A DNA stretch of 64,000 nt from Streptomyces malaysiense (GTDB lineage Bacteria > Actinomycetota > Actinomycetes > Streptomycetales > Streptomycetaceae): the NCBI RefSeq assembly GCF_000980885.2, contig NZ_LBDA02000036.1, forward strand, positions 62,001 through 126,000, read 5' to 3'. Both the position numbers and the translations under genes were made by a program. Below the pieces are notes generated by a model that worked only from the letters and a program-made list of their open reading frames with translations, did not search any database and was not told the DNA's origin. Shown piece by piece: positions 43,970 to 52,648 of this stretch (position 1 is the first letter of the stretch; each line of letters opens with the position of its first letter).

Positions 43970-44989
43970 CTACGACCGGCCGTCGGCGGGCTGTTCCCGC
44001 GGCTCCCGGAAGTGGTGGTAGGTGTGGTGCCGGGAGAAGCCCAGAGCGGCGTACAGCGCCCTCGCCGGCTCGTTGTCGCTCTCCACCTGGAGCCAGCCGG
44101 CCGAGGCGCCCTCGGTCAGCGCCCGGCGGGCGAGCGCGGCCATCACCGCGGTGGCGAGACCCTGCCGCCGCCTGGCGGGGTCCACCTCGACGGCGGCGAA
44201 ACCGGCCCAGCGCCCGTCCACGACACACCGGCCGATCGCCGCCGGGGGCGCGCCTGGTTCGCCCGGCACGGTGGCGAACCACACCGAGGGCCCGCCCGTG
44301 AGCACCCGCAGGGCCGTCTCGCTCACCCCCTTGCGCCGGTACCGTGCGAGCCACGCCTCGTCCGCGTCGCGGGTGAGGACCACGTCCGCGTCCTCGGGCC
44401 GGTCCGCGAGCGGGGCCAGCGCGCCGATCCACATCTCGGCACTCACCTCCCGCACCCAGCCGCGCCGCTCCAGCTCGGCGCCGAGCAGCTCCTGCGTGCC
44501 CTCGGCGCCCGTCGCGGTCTGCACGTAGGCGGGCAGCCCGCGCTCGCCGTACCAGCGTCGTACGGCCGTCAGGGCCGTGTCGAGCGGGCACCCGGGATCA
44601 CCCAGCGGCAGCACGCTGTTGGCGCGCCGCGTATACCCTCCGGCGGCCCTCAGCTCCCACTCGCCGAGCCGCTCGCTCTCCACCGGGAGCCAGCCGCGCG
44701 AGGCGACCCGCGCCAGCTCCTCGTAGCCCGCCGCCGGACCCCTGCGGCGCGCCGGTGCGGCCGGTACGATCTTTCCCGCCACGAGCGAGGTTTCCGGAAA
44801 ACGGACACTCGTACCACCCCGCTGTGTGATCATGAGCACGCCATGATCCCAAGATGTGAGAACGCCCACCGTGTCGGTGAACTTCTCCCGCGCCGCACCG
44901 GGTTCGCTCAACCGCCGTACGGAGACGCGTTTTCCCACGTCAGCGGGGGTGATTCGGACTTCCAGGCGCCCTTGTGCCGAGATTTCCAC
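43970..44989 (-). CDS. GNAT acetyltransferase with N-terminal extra domain
   Basis: 339 residues, GTG at 44989. Residues 1 to about 75 form a small beta-rich domain (VRITPADVGKRVSVRRL...GVLTSWDHGVLMITQRGG) that looks like a translation- or RNA-binding barrel. The C-terminal half is a GNAT fold with the acetyl-CoA site VDPARRRQGLATAVMAALARRAL and LYAALGFSRHHTYHHFRE. The acceptor is unknown. It is not the mycothiol synthase MshD, which has two GNAT domains. It is divergent from the ferredoxin gene. Confidence 0.85.
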   Translation of the reverse strand: MEISAQGRLEVRITPADVGKRVSVRRLSEPGAAREKFTDTVGVLTSWDHGVLMITQRGGTSVRFPETSLVAGKIVPAAPARRRGPAAGYEELARVASRGWLPVESERLGEWELRAAGGYTRRANSVLPLGDPGCPLDTALTAVRRWYGERGLPAYVQTATGAEGTQELLGAELERRGWVREVSAEMWIGALAPLADRPEDADVVLTRDADEAWLARYRRKGVSETALRVLTGGPSVWFATVPGEPGAPPAAIGRCVVDGRWAGFAAVEVDPARRRQGLATAVMAALARRALTEGASAGWLQVESDNEPARALYAALGFSRHHTYHHFREPREQPADGRS

Positions 44990-45129
44990 CGGTCAGTTCA
45001 CCCCTCCTGTTCGGATCATGCTCCGGAACGGAGATACTAGGGGCGGGCATCGACGACGCCGCGCTCCCGCGCGCCAGGCGGCGGAGCCTGGAGAGGCCCG
45101 CCAGCGCCCTATCGAGGAGGAACGACAGC

Positions 45130-45450
45130 GTGACCTACGTCATCGCGCAGCCTTGTGTCGACGTCAAGGACAAGGCGTGCATCGAGGAGTGCCCGGTCGA
45201 CTGCATCTACGAGGGCCAGCGGTCCTTGTACATCCACCCGGACGAATGCGTCGACTGTGGTGCCTGTGAGCCGGTCTGCCCGGTCGAGGCGATCTTCTAC
45301 GAGGACGACACTCCGGAGGAGTGGAAGGACTACTACAAGGCGAACGTCGAGTTCTTCGACGAGCTGGGCTCGCCCGGCGGCGCCAGCAAGCTGGGGCTGA
45401 TCGAGCGCGACCACCCCTTCGTCGCCGCGCTGCCGCCGCAGGGCGAGTGA
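45130..45450 (+). CDS. fdxA: Seven-iron ferredoxin
   Basis: 106 residues, GTG at 45130 with a GAGGAGG ribosome binding site. C9, C17 and C50 should hold the [3Fe-4S] cluster and C21, C40, C43 and C46 the [4Fe-4S] cluster; C25 is an additional cysteine. This is the actinobacterial FdxA/FdxC type, an electron donor to cytochromes P450 and other oxidoreductases. The same ferredoxin-dapC pair occurs in M. tuberculosis. Confidence 0.95.
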   Translation: MTYVIAQPCVDVKDKACIEECPVDCIYEGQRSLYIHPDECVDCGACEPVCPVEAIFYEDDTPEEWKDYYKANVEFFDELGSPGGASKLGLIERDHPFVAALPPQGE

Positions 45451-45572
45451 CCGTTTAGCGCCCACGCGGCCCGCGAACGCGCCGCCTCGGTCCCGTACGG
45501 CCCCGATCGCCCTGATCACCGCCGTACGGGACCGAGGCGTTCGCCGCACCAGACGAAAGTGAGCCACTGATC

Positions 45573-46664
45573 GTGTCCGCAGTCTCCGACCGGCTTCCCA
45601 CCTTCCCCTGGGACAAGCTGGAGCCGTACAAGAAGACGGCCGCGGCCCATCCGGACGGCATCGTCGACCTCTCCGTCGGCACCCCGGTCGACCCGGTCCC
45701 CGAGCTCGTCCAGAAGGCCCTGGTCGACGCGGCCGACTCGCCGGGCTATCCGACCGTCTGGGGCACGCCCGCGCTGCGGGACGCGATCTGCGGGTGGCTG
45801 GAGCGGCGCCTGGGCGCGCGCGAGGTGACCCACCGGCACGTGCTGCCGGTCGTCGGCTCCAAGGAACTGGTGGCCTGGCTGCCGACCCAGCTGGGCCTCG
45901 GCCCCGGCGACCGGGTGGCCTACCCGCGCCTCGCGTACCCGACGTACGAGGTCGGCGCGCGGCTCGCCCGCGCGGAGTACGAGACGTACGACGACCCGCG
46001 CGACCTCGACCCGGCCGGGCTGAAGCTGCTCTGGCTCAACTCCCCGTCCAACCCGACGGGCAAGGTGCTCCGCGCGCAAGAGCTGGCCGGCATCGTCGCC
46101 TGGGCCCGCGCCCACGGCGTCCTGGTCGTCTCCGACGAGTGCTACCTGGAGCTGGGCTGGGAGGCCGACCCGGTCTCGGTGCTGCACCCGGACGTCAACG
46201 GCGGCTCCCACGAGGGCATCGTGGCCGTCCACTCGCTCTCCAAGCGTTCCAACCTGGCGGGCTACCGCGCCGCCTTCGTCGCGGGCGACCCGGCCGTCCT
46301 GGGCCCGCTCCTGGAGATCCGCAAGCACGGCGGCATGATGACGTCCGCGCCGACCCAGGCCGCCGTCGTGGCCGCGCTGGGCGACGACGCGCACGTCCAC
46401 GAACAGCGGGCCCGCTACGCCGCCCGCCGCGAGGCGCTGCGCTCGGCCCTGCTGTCCCACGGCTTCCGCATCGAGCACAGCGAGGCCAGCCTCTACCTCT
46501 GGGCCACCCGCGACGAGCCCTGCTGGACCACCGTCGCGCACCTCGCCGACCTGGGCATCCTGGTCGCGCCCGGCGACTTCTACGGCCCGGCCGGCGGGAA
46601 CTTCGTCCGTGTGGCGCTGACGGCGACGGACGAACGCGTCCGGGCTGCGGTCTCGCGGCTGTAG
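45573..46664 (+). CDS. dapC: Succinyldiaminopimelate aminotransferase (DapC; possibly also prephenate aminotransferase)
   Basis: 363 residues, GTG at 45573. It is a class I/II PLP aminotransferase: LNSPSNPTGKVL, VVSDECYLELGW, and the PLP lysine K224 in HSLSKRSNLAGYR. The N-terminal LPTFPWDKLEPYKKTAAAHPDG is typical of actinobacterial DapC. It transaminates N-succinyl-2-amino-6-oxopimelate in the lysine and diaminopimelate pathway; dapE, a later enzyme of the same route, lies 1.9 kb away. Dual activity with prephenate has been annotated for this family. Confidence 0.92.
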   Translation: MSAVSDRLPTFPWDKLEPYKKTAAAHPDGIVDLSVGTPVDPVPELVQKALVDAADSPGYPTVWGTPALRDAICGWLERRLGAREVTHRHVLPVVGSKELVAWLPTQLGLGPGDRVAYPRLAYPTYEVGARLARAEYETYDDPRDLDPAGLKLLWLNSPSNPTGKVLRAQELAGIVAWARAHGVLVVSDECYLELGWEADPVSVLHPDVNGGSHEGIVAVHSLSKRSNLAGYRAAFVAGDPAVLGPLLEIRKHGGMMTSAPTQAAVVAALGDDAHVHEQRARYAARREALRSALLSHGFRIEHSEASLYLWATRDEPCWTTVAHLADLGILVAPGDFYGPAGGNFVRVALTATDERVRAAVSRL

Positions 46665-46703
46665 CCTCCGCCCGCGCGAGGCGCGTCCCGCGCCCCGTGA
46701 ACG

Positions 46704-46742
46704 CCGAACGGGGCCCAGGAGGGACATCCCCCCGGACCCCGT
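46704..46742. terminator. Terminator between dapC and the convergent secreted-protein gene
   Basis: GAACGGGG (46704-46711) pairs with CCCCGTTC (46735-46742), with an inner GGAGGG/CCCCCC stem. It lies between the stops of two convergent genes. Confidence 0.7.
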
Positions 46743-46760
46743 TCACCGGGCCGTGCCGGC

Positions 46761-47177
46761 TCAGGTGAGGGGCAGGCCCTGCATCGGCAGGTTGGTGGTC
46801 GGCAGGCCGCCCTTCGTGGCACCGGCGGCCGCGTCGCCCAGGGCGTTGCCCGCCGCGCCGGCGACGCCGCCGGCGGCCTGCTGGGCGGCGGGGGCGGTCT
46901 TCTTCACGGCACCGCCGGCCGTCTTGCCCGCGGCCGGCGCGGCCGACTTCACCGCGTTGCCGCCCGCGTTGCCCGCCAGCGAGGTGACGTGCTCCGCGGC
47001 ACCGTCGACGGTGTCGCCGGCGTGCGCCGCGTCCAGCGCGGTCAGGCCGCCCAGGTTCGCGGTGGCCGGCAGGTTCGTGGCCGCACCGGCGGAGCCGGCC
47101 GCACCGACCCCGGCGGCCGCTCCCGCTGCGACGAGCAGCGCGGCACGGGCGATCCGGCGGGTCAGGGGGAGGGACAT
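46761..47177 (-). CDS. Small Ala/Gly-rich secreted protein, unknown function
   Basis: 138 residues, ATG at 47175-47177 (start 47177) after GAGGG-type spacing. It has a clean Sec signal peptide (LPLTRRIARAALLVAAGAAAG...GSAGAA-T). The mature part is low in complexity: Ala, Gly, Thr, Asn and Lys repeats such as GNAGGNAVKSAAPAAGKTAGGAVKK, ending in NLPMQGLPLT. Such proteins are common in Streptomyces and sometimes wrongly called ATP-binding. A surface or wall-linked role is only a guess. Confidence 0.8.
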   Translation of the reverse strand: MSLPLTRRIARAALLVAAGAAAGVGAAGSAGAATNLPATANLGGLTALDAAHAGDTVDGAAEHVTSLAGNAGGNAVKSAAPAAGKTAGGAVKKTAPAAQQAAGGVAGAAGNALGDAAAGATKGGLPTTNLPMQGLPLT

Positions 47178-47294
47178 GATGCTCCATTCGACGGGAGAAG
47201 AACGATCTCTGTCGTCCGGACCCGGCTCCGGGCTCGGACGCCATGACTACCGCTCGAAGCCCCCGAAGGTTGCGGACGCCCCAGGTAAAGAACC

Positions 47295-47313
47295 GATAAC
47301 GCATCGCATTATC
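47295..47313. promoter_or_regulatory. 19-bp near-palindrome upstream of the secreted-protein gene
   Basis: GATAACGCATCGCATTATC pairs at seven of nine positions around its centre and lies about 120 bp before the secreted-protein start, in a locally AT-rich stretch of the 290-bp gap 47178-47467. It may be an operator. The rest of the gap shows nothing I can name. Confidence 0.4.
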
Positions 47314-47467
47314 AGGTGTGGATAAAAACGGGCAAAGGGCGTCCGTGAGAACGCCCGGCAGAATCCTTACGCCCCTTGAACCCCAAGGGCTCCCGGCCGT
47401 TTTCCGCCCCTCGCCCGTTCGGCCGCGTGTGAAACGCCGACGCCACCCGTCGGCGCGACGCCCCGTA

Positions 47468-48460
47468 CTACTGTCCGGTCACGATCCGGACAACGCCCAC
47501 GGACTTCTCCGCCCCCGCGGCCCCCTGCGAGCGCACCTGCTGCCACGCCCCGCCGTCGCTCCCGGCGGTCCACACCCGCCCCGCGTACGTCACCCGGTGG
47601 ATGTGCAGCGCCGAGGAGTTGGCGACCGCCCAGTGCGCGAGCTGCCACCCCCGCTCCCGCTCGTCGCGCCCACTCGCGTCCGTGCGCGTCCCGAGCGGCA
47701 CCGGCACGGTCACCGTCCGCCCGCTCGCCGTCGCCGTCACGCTCGGCGAGGGGGACGGCGACGGCACCGGGGCTCCGCCCACCTCGGCCCCGGTCTCCTG
47801 GAGTGCGTCCCGCCCGAAGTCCCGCACCAGCGCGGCCCGCACCACGTCCGGACCGATCGCCGTGGCCGTCGTGTCGAAGCGCCCGTCACAGGTCAGCGTG
47901 GCCGCCGCCCGCCCGGTCAGCGCCGCCGACAGCAGCTCGGCGTCCGGCTCGTGCTTGGCGTACGCCTCCGGGTAGCCGCTGCGCTGCACCTTCTGCGCGG
48001 CCACGGTGAGCGGCAGATCCGTGTAGTCGGGCACCTCGGCGAGATGGGCGTAGAAGATCCCGGCCGCGTACGTGGGGTCCATGATCTGCCGTTCGGTGCC
48101 CCAGCCCTGCGAGGGCCGCTGCTGGAACAGGCCGAGGGAATCCCGGTCGCCGTGCTCGATGTTGCGCAGCCCCGACTCCTGGAGCGCGGTGGCGAGCGCG
48201 ATCGTCACGGCCCGCTCGGGCATGTTCCGGCCGGTGCCGACGGCGGCGATCGTCGCCGCGTTCGCCGCCTGCTCGGGCGTGAAGTCGTACGACGTCCCGG
48301 CGCCGGTGGCCGAGACCACCTTGCAGCCGTGCGAACCGCCGCCTCCGGTGACGTACTGCACCACGAGGTAGGCGGCGACGCCGCACAGGACCAACAGGGC
48401 CGCGCAGAACCGGAGAAGACGGCCGCGGCGCTTGGGACGGGTGGGGGACGGCTGTGACAC
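47468..48460 (-). CDS. Membrane-anchored lysozyme-like protein, often misannotated as heavy-metal transporter
   Basis: 330 residues, GTG at 48460. A basic N-terminus (TRPKRRGRLLR) and one hydrophobic helix anchor it. The outer domain reads like a small transglycosylase/lysozyme helix bundle: NAATIAAVGTGRNMPERAVTIALATALQESGL with E in the ALQES position of lytic transglycosylases, then GDRDSLGLFQQRPSQGWG. This pattern is the usual catalytic Glu and substrate groove of goose-type lysozymes, but I have not seen activity shown for the family. A Ser/Pro linker and a short C-terminal domain follow. Confidence 0.75.
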   Translation of the reverse strand: MSQPSPTRPKRRGRLLRFCAALLVLCGVAAYLVVQYVTGGGGSHGCKVVSATGAGTSYDFTPEQAANAATIAAVGTGRNMPERAVTIALATALQESGLRNIEHGDRDSLGLFQQRPSQGWGTERQIMDPTYAAGIFYAHLAEVPDYTDLPLTVAAQKVQRSGYPEAYAKHEPDAELLSAALTGRAAATLTCDGRFDTTATAIGPDVVRAALVRDFGRDALQETGAEVGGAPVPSPSPSPSVTATASGRTVTVPVPLGTRTDASGRDERERGWQLAHWAVANSSALHIHRVTYAGRVWTAGSDGGAWQQVRSQGAAGAEKSVGVVRIVTGQ

Positions 48461-48555
48461 GCGTACAAGGTACTGGAGCGATCACCACCGCACGCCAGGG
48501 GTCCGCCGCCGCGCGGGAACCCGGCGGCCGGCGGCGGCGCGCTAGGGTCGAGGCC

Positions 48556-49635
48556 ATGGCCGACACCTCGCTTGACCTCACGCTGGACGCCGCCACGCTC
48601 ACCGCGCGGCTCGTGGACTTCGCCTCCGAGAGCGGGACCGAGGAGCCGCTGGCGGACGCGATCGAGACCGCGCTGCGGGCCCTGCCGCACCTGACGGTGG
48701 ACCGCTACGGCAACAACGTGGTGGCCCGTACGAACCTGGGCCGCGCCGAGCGGGTCGTCCTGGCCGGGCACATCGACACCGTGCCGATCGCGGACAACGT
48801 GCCCTCGCGCCTGGACGAGGACGGCGTGCTGTGGGGCTGCGGCACCTGTGACATGAAGTCGGGCGTGGCGGTCCAGCTGCGCGTCGCCGCCACGGTCCCG
48901 GCCCCCAACCGCGACCTGACCTTCGTGTTCTACGACAACGAGGAGGTCGCCGCCCACCTCAACGGCCTGCGCCATGTCGCCGAGGCCCGTCCCGAGTGGC
49001 TGGAGGGCGACTTCGCGGTGCTCCTGGAGCCCTCCGACGGCGAGGTCGAGGGCGGCTGCCAGGGCACCCTGCGGATGCTGCTGCGCACCGAGGGCGAGCG
49101 GGCGCACTCGGCGCGCTCCTGGATGGGCGCCAACGCCATCCACGCGGCCGCGCCGATCCTGGCCCGCCTGGCGGCCTACGAGCCCCGCTACCCGGTGATC
49201 GACGGCCTGGAGTACCGCGAGGGCCTGAACGCCGTGCGTATCGGCGGCGGGGTCGCGGGCAACGTCATCCCCGACGAGTGCGTGGTCACCGTCAACTTCC
49301 GCTACGCCCCCGACCGCACCGAGGAGGAGGCGGTCGCGCACGTCCGCGAGGTGTTCGCGGACTGCGGGGTGGCCGAGTTCGTGGTCGACGACCACAGCGG
49401 CGGCGCGCTCCCCGGGCTCTCCCACCCGGCCGCGGCGGCCTTCATCGAGGCGGTCGGCGGCATCCCGCGCCCCAAGTACGGCTGGACGGACGTCTCCCGC
49501 TTCGCCGCGCTCGGCATCCCCGCGGTCAACTACGGTCCCGGCAACCCGCACCTGGCGCACAAGCGGGACGAGCGGGTGGAGACGGCCAAGATCCTCAAGG
49601 CCGAGGAGCGGCTGCGTGACTGGCTGACCGCGTAG
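48556..49635 (+). CDS. dapE: Succinyl-diaminopimelate desuccinylase
   Basis: 359 residues, ATG at 48556. It is an M20 metallopeptidase: LAGHIDTVP supplies the first zinc ligand, GCGTCDMKSGVA the bridging Asp, YDNEEVAA the catalytic Glu region and EPSDGEVEGGCQG the next ligand; a late GNPHLAHKRDERV gives the final His. The length and SGTEEPLADAIE N-terminus are those of actinobacterial DapE. It releases succinate to yield LL-diaminopimelate, needed for lysine and for peptidoglycan. Confidence 0.93.
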   Translation: MADTSLDLTLDAATLTARLVDFASESGTEEPLADAIETALRALPHLTVDRYGNNVVARTNLGRAERVVLAGHIDTVPIADNVPSRLDEDGVLWGCGTCDMKSGVAVQLRVAATVPAPNRDLTFVFYDNEEVAAHLNGLRHVAEARPEWLEGDFAVLLEPSDGEVEGGCQGTLRMLLRTEGERAHSARSWMGANAIHAAAPILARLAAYEPRYPVIDGLEYREGLNAVRIGGGVAGNVIPDECVVTVNFRYAPDRTEEEAVAHVREVFADCGVAEFVVDDHSGGALPGLSHPAAAAFIEAVGGIPRPKYGWTDVSRFAALGIPAVNYGPGNPHLAHKRDERVETAKILKAEERLRDWLTA

Positions 49636-49742
49636 CGTCCGCCGCGCGCGGCGCACGCCTGGCGGACACGCGTATGTCCCCCCTGCTTAACCCGCGTAGA
49701 TCTAGGCTGATGGCGAACCACCGGCAAGCGGAGGGAGCGCAC

Positions 49743-50501
49743 ATGCCTACCGGGAACCCCGAGGGGAAGAAGCAGCCGCCGGACGAGCAGCGGCTCGGGC
49801 CGGTCCTGCGCAGGCGGGGCCAGGTGACGCCGAGCACGACCGATCAGCGGCTGCTGGACGCGGGCGGTCCCTCCGACTGGGTCCACACCGATCCCTGGCG
49901 GGTGCTGCGCATCCAGTCGGAATTCATCGAGGGCTTCGGCACGCTGGCCGAACTCCCGCCCGCGATCAGCGTGTTCGGTTCGGCCCGCACCCCCGTGGAC
50001 TCGCCCGAGTACGACGCGGGGGTGCGGCTCGGCCGCAGCCTCGCGCAGGGCGGCTGGGCGGTGATCACCGGCGGCGGTCCCGGCGCGATGGAGGCCGCCA
50101 ACCGGGGCGCGTGCGAGGCGGGCGGCGTCTCCGTCGGGCTCGGTATCGAGCTGCCCTTCGAGCAGGGGCTGAACCCCTACGTCGACATCGGGCTGAACTT
50201 CCGGTACTTCTTCGTCCGGAAAATGATGTTCGTGAAGTACGCCCAAGGGTTCGTGGTGCTGCCCGGCGGCCTCGGCACCCTGGACGAGCTCTTCGAGGCC
50301 CTGACCCTGGTGCAGACGCAGAAGGTCACCCGCTTCCCGATCGTCCTCTTCGGCAGCGAGTACTGGGGCGGCCTGGTCGACTGGCTCAGGAACACCCTGG
50401 TGGCCAGCGGCAAGGCCGCGGAGAAGGACCTCCTGCTCTTCCACGTCACCGACGAGGTGGAGGAGGCGGTGGCCCTGGTCTCCAAGGAGGCCGCCCGCTA
50501 G
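49743..50501 (+). CDS. LOG family protein (TIGR00730, nucleoside 5'-monophosphate phosphoribohydrolase type)
   Basis: 252 residues, ATG at 49743 with GGAGGG upstream. The two LOG signatures are present: ITGGGPGAMEAANRGA and LPGGLGTLDELFEALTLVQT. Enzymes of this type cut the N-glycosidic bond of AMP or cytokinin nucleotides. An N-terminal extension of about 60 residues is typical of the actinobacterial branch. It is followed on the other strand by the folP2-like gene, as in mycobacteria, where the LOG homologue (Rv1205) is near folP2. Confidence 0.9.
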   Translation: MPTGNPEGKKQPPDEQRLGPVLRRRGQVTPSTTDQRLLDAGGPSDWVHTDPWRVLRIQSEFIEGFGTLAELPPAISVFGSARTPVDSPEYDAGVRLGRSLAQGGWAVITGGGPGAMEAANRGACEAGGVSVGLGIELPFEQGLNPYVDIGLNFRYFFVRKMMFVKYAQGFVVLPGGLGTLDELFEALTLVQTQKVTRFPIVLFGSEYWGGLVDWLRNTLVASGKAAEKDLLLFHVTDEVEEAVALVSKEAAR

Positions 50502-50550
50502 TGCCGCGGCAGACAGCGTTCGCCCGTCAAGGAGCGGCGTCCGGTGCGTG

Positions 50551-50617
50551 CTCTCGGCGTGCCGGACGGAAGCCCTCGTACCGGACGTACTCGGGCTTTC
50601 GGCCGGTGCGGCGAGAG
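50551..50617. terminator. Large imperfect hairpin between convergent genes
   Basis: CTCTCGGCGTGCCGGACGGA and a downstream TTCGGCCGGTGCGGCGAGAG pair with a few mismatches; AGCCC/GGGCT extends the stem. It lies between the stops of the LOG and folP2-like genes and probably ends both. Confidence 0.6.
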
Positions 50618-50670
50618 TGCGTGCAGGGCGTCGCGACGGGGCGGACGTCGCCTGTTGCGGCACCAGGACC

Positions 50671-51531
50671 TCAGGCCAGACCGCGTCGGGCCACCGCGGG
50701 GGGACGGTGGCCCGCGATGGACGAGACCATGTCGAGGACCTGGCGGGTCTCGGCGACCTCGTGCACGCGGTAGACCATCGCCCCGAGCCAGGAGGACACC
50801 GCCGTCGTCGCCAGGGTGCCGATCAGCCGCTCCTTGACCGGCCGGTCCAGGGTCTCCCCGACGAAGTCCTTGTTGGACAGCGACACCAGCACCGGCCAGC
50901 CCGCGGCGACCATCTCGTCCAGGCGCCGCGTCGCCTCCAGGCTGTGCCGGGTGTTCTTGCCGAAGTCGTGCCCGGGATCGATCAGGACCGACTCCCGCGG
51001 CACCCCGAGCGCCACCGCGCGCTCCGCGAGGCCCACGGTCACGTCCAGGACGTCCGCCATCACGTCGTCGTACGTCACCCGGTGCGGGCGGGTGCGCGGC
51101 TCGGCGCCGCCCGCGTGCGTGCACACCAGGCCCACCCGGTGCCGCGCCGCGACCTGCGCGAGGCCGGGGTCCGCGCCGCCCCACGCGTCGTTCAGCAGGT
51201 CGGCGCCGGCCTCGCACACCGCCTCGCCGACCTCGGCCCGCCAGGTGTCCACGCTGATCACCACGTCCGGGAACCGGCGCCGCACCTCGGCCACGAAGCC
51301 CACCGTGCGCCGCGCCTCCTCCTCGGCGGAGACCTCCTCGCCGGGGCCCGCCTTCACCCCGCCGATGTCGATGATCGCGGCGCCCTCGGCCACCGCCTGC
51401 TCGACGCGTGCCAGGGCCGGCTCGTCGCGGAACGTCGCCCCGCCGTCGTAGAAGGAGTCGGGGGTCCGGTTCACGATCGCCATGATCACTCGTTCGTGCG
51501 GTCCGAATTCCCGCCTGCCCAGCCTGAGCAT
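50671..51531 (-). CDS. folP2: FolP2-type dihydropteroate synthase homologue
   Basis: 286 residues, ATG at 51531. It has the pterin-binding TIM-barrel pattern, but the first loop reads VIMAIVNRTPDSFYDGGATF and the body has DIGGVKAGPGEEV, VDTWRAEV, LLNDAWGG and IDPGHDFGKNTRHSLE. These match mycobacterial FolP2 rather than FolP1, which has the VNVTxDSFSDGG form. FolP2 has been reported to lack dihydropteroate synthase activity, so this gene should not be assumed to make folate. The true folP is expected elsewhere in the chromosome. It is divergent from the DivIVA-domain gene. Confidence 0.88.
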   Translation of the reverse strand: MLRLGRREFGPHERVIMAIVNRTPDSFYDGGATFRDEPALARVEQAVAEGAAIIDIGGVKAGPGEEVSAEEEARRTVGFVAEVRRRFPDVVISVDTWRAEVGEAVCEAGADLLNDAWGGADPGLAQVAARHRVGLVCTHAGGAEPRTRPHRVTYDDVMADVLDVTVGLAERAVALGVPRESVLIDPGHDFGKNTRHSLEATRRLDEMVAAGWPVLVSLSNKDFVGETLDRPVKERLIGTLATTAVSSWLGAMVYRVHEVAETRQVLDMVSSIAGHRPPAVARRGLA

Positions 51532-51668
51532 CCGCTGTGACCTCTTCCTCGTGCGTCCGGCACTGCGACCGCCAGTGACCCTAACCGCCGGACGCGCATG
51601 GCACGATCGGAGCTGACAGATTCCGCGTCCGGCACAGCGCCGGCACCCGAGCTGGGGGCCTCCAGACG

Positions 51669-52025
51669 ATGGTGATGTTCCTGTTCCTGGTCATCGCGCT
51701 GGCCGTCGTGGTCGCCGCGGTGACCCTGGCCGTGGTGGGCGGCGGCGAGAGCGGCCCGCTGCCCGACGTCGCGCCCGAGCGGCTCCAGGACCCGCTGCCC
51801 GACGACCGGCCGGTGGGCCGCGAGGACGTGGAGAGCCTGCGCTTCCCGCTCGCCGTGCGCGGCTATCGCATGTCCGACGTCGACGACGCCCTCGGCCGCC
51901 TCGGCGCCGAACTCGCCGAGCGCGACGCCCGGATCGCGGGCCTGGAGTCCGCGCTGGCCGGCGCCCGCGCCGCCGCCGCACGCCCCGCCCCGGACAAGTC
52001 CCGGCACCCGGAGGACCAGCAGTGA
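51669..52025 (+). CDS. Small membrane protein with DivIVA-type motif
   Basis: 118 residues, ATG at 51669 (ATG at 51675 also possible). The N-terminal 24 residues are a membrane helix (FLFLVIALAVVVAAVTLAVV). The middle part has LRFPLAVRGYRMSDVDDALGRLGAELAERD, a motif like the N-terminal lipid-binding segment of DivIVA and other polar-growth proteins, then a coiled-coil tail. It overlaps the tag gene (GTGA). Mycobacteria have the same protein next to tagA (Rv1209), as I recall. Confidence 0.85.
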   Translation: MVMFLFLVIALAVVVAAVTLAVVGGGESGPLPDVAPERLQDPLPDDRPVGREDVESLRFPLAVRGYRMSDVDDALGRLGAELAERDARIAGLESALAGARAAAARPAPDKSRHPEDQQ

Positions 52026-52603
52026 CCGCCGCCGTCCCGGGCCCGGACGGCGCACCGCGCTGCCCCTGGGCCCTGTCCACCGACGACTACGTGACGTACC
52101 ACGACGAGGAGTGGGGCCGCCCGGTCCACGGCGACGACGCCCTCTTCGAGCGGCTCAGCCTGGAGGCCTTCCAGTCGGGTCTGTCCTGGATCACCATCCT
52201 GCGCCGCCGGCCGGGCTTCCGTACCGCCTTCGCGGGCTTTCGCGTGGAGAAGGTCGCCGCCTTCACCGACGAGGACCGCGAGCGCCTGCTGGCCGACCCG
52301 GGCATCATCCGCAACCGCGCCAAGATCGACGCCACCCTCGCCAACGCCCGCGTCCTCGCCGGCTGGCCGGCCGGCGACCTGGACGACCTGATCTGGTCCC
52401 ACGCCCCCGACCCGGCCGGCCGTCCGGTCCCCAGGACCCTGGCCGACGTCCCGGCGGTCACCCCGCAATCCACGGCTCTGTCCAAGGAGTTGAAGAAGCG
52501 GGGCCTGAAGTTCGTCGGCCCGACGACGGCGTACGCACTGATGCAGGCGTGCGGGCTGGTGAACGACCACCTGGAGACCTGCGTGGCGAGGAACAGAGGT
52601 TAG
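52022..52603 (+). CDS. tag: DNA-3-methyladenine glycosylase I
   Basis: 193 residues, GTG at 52022 overlapping the previous stop. Zinc ligands expected for TAG are C14 and H27 near the N-terminus and H183 and C187 near the C-terminus; WGRPVHGDDALFERLSLEAFQSGLSWITIL is the family signature. It removes 3-methyladenine from alkylated DNA. It is translationally coupled to the DivIVA-motif protein. Confidence 0.93.
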   Translation: MTAAVPGPDGAPRCPWALSTDDYVTYHDEEWGRPVHGDDALFERLSLEAFQSGLSWITILRRRPGFRTAFAGFRVEKVAAFTDEDRERLLADPGIIRNRAKIDATLANARVLAGWPAGDLDDLIWSHAPDPAGRPVPRTLADVPAVTPQSTALSKELKKRGLKFVGPTTAYALMQACGLVNDHLETCVARNRG

Positions 52604-52648
52604 GGACGGGGGCCGGGGCAGCGGTCTCGGACGGCGGTCAGGGGGGCG

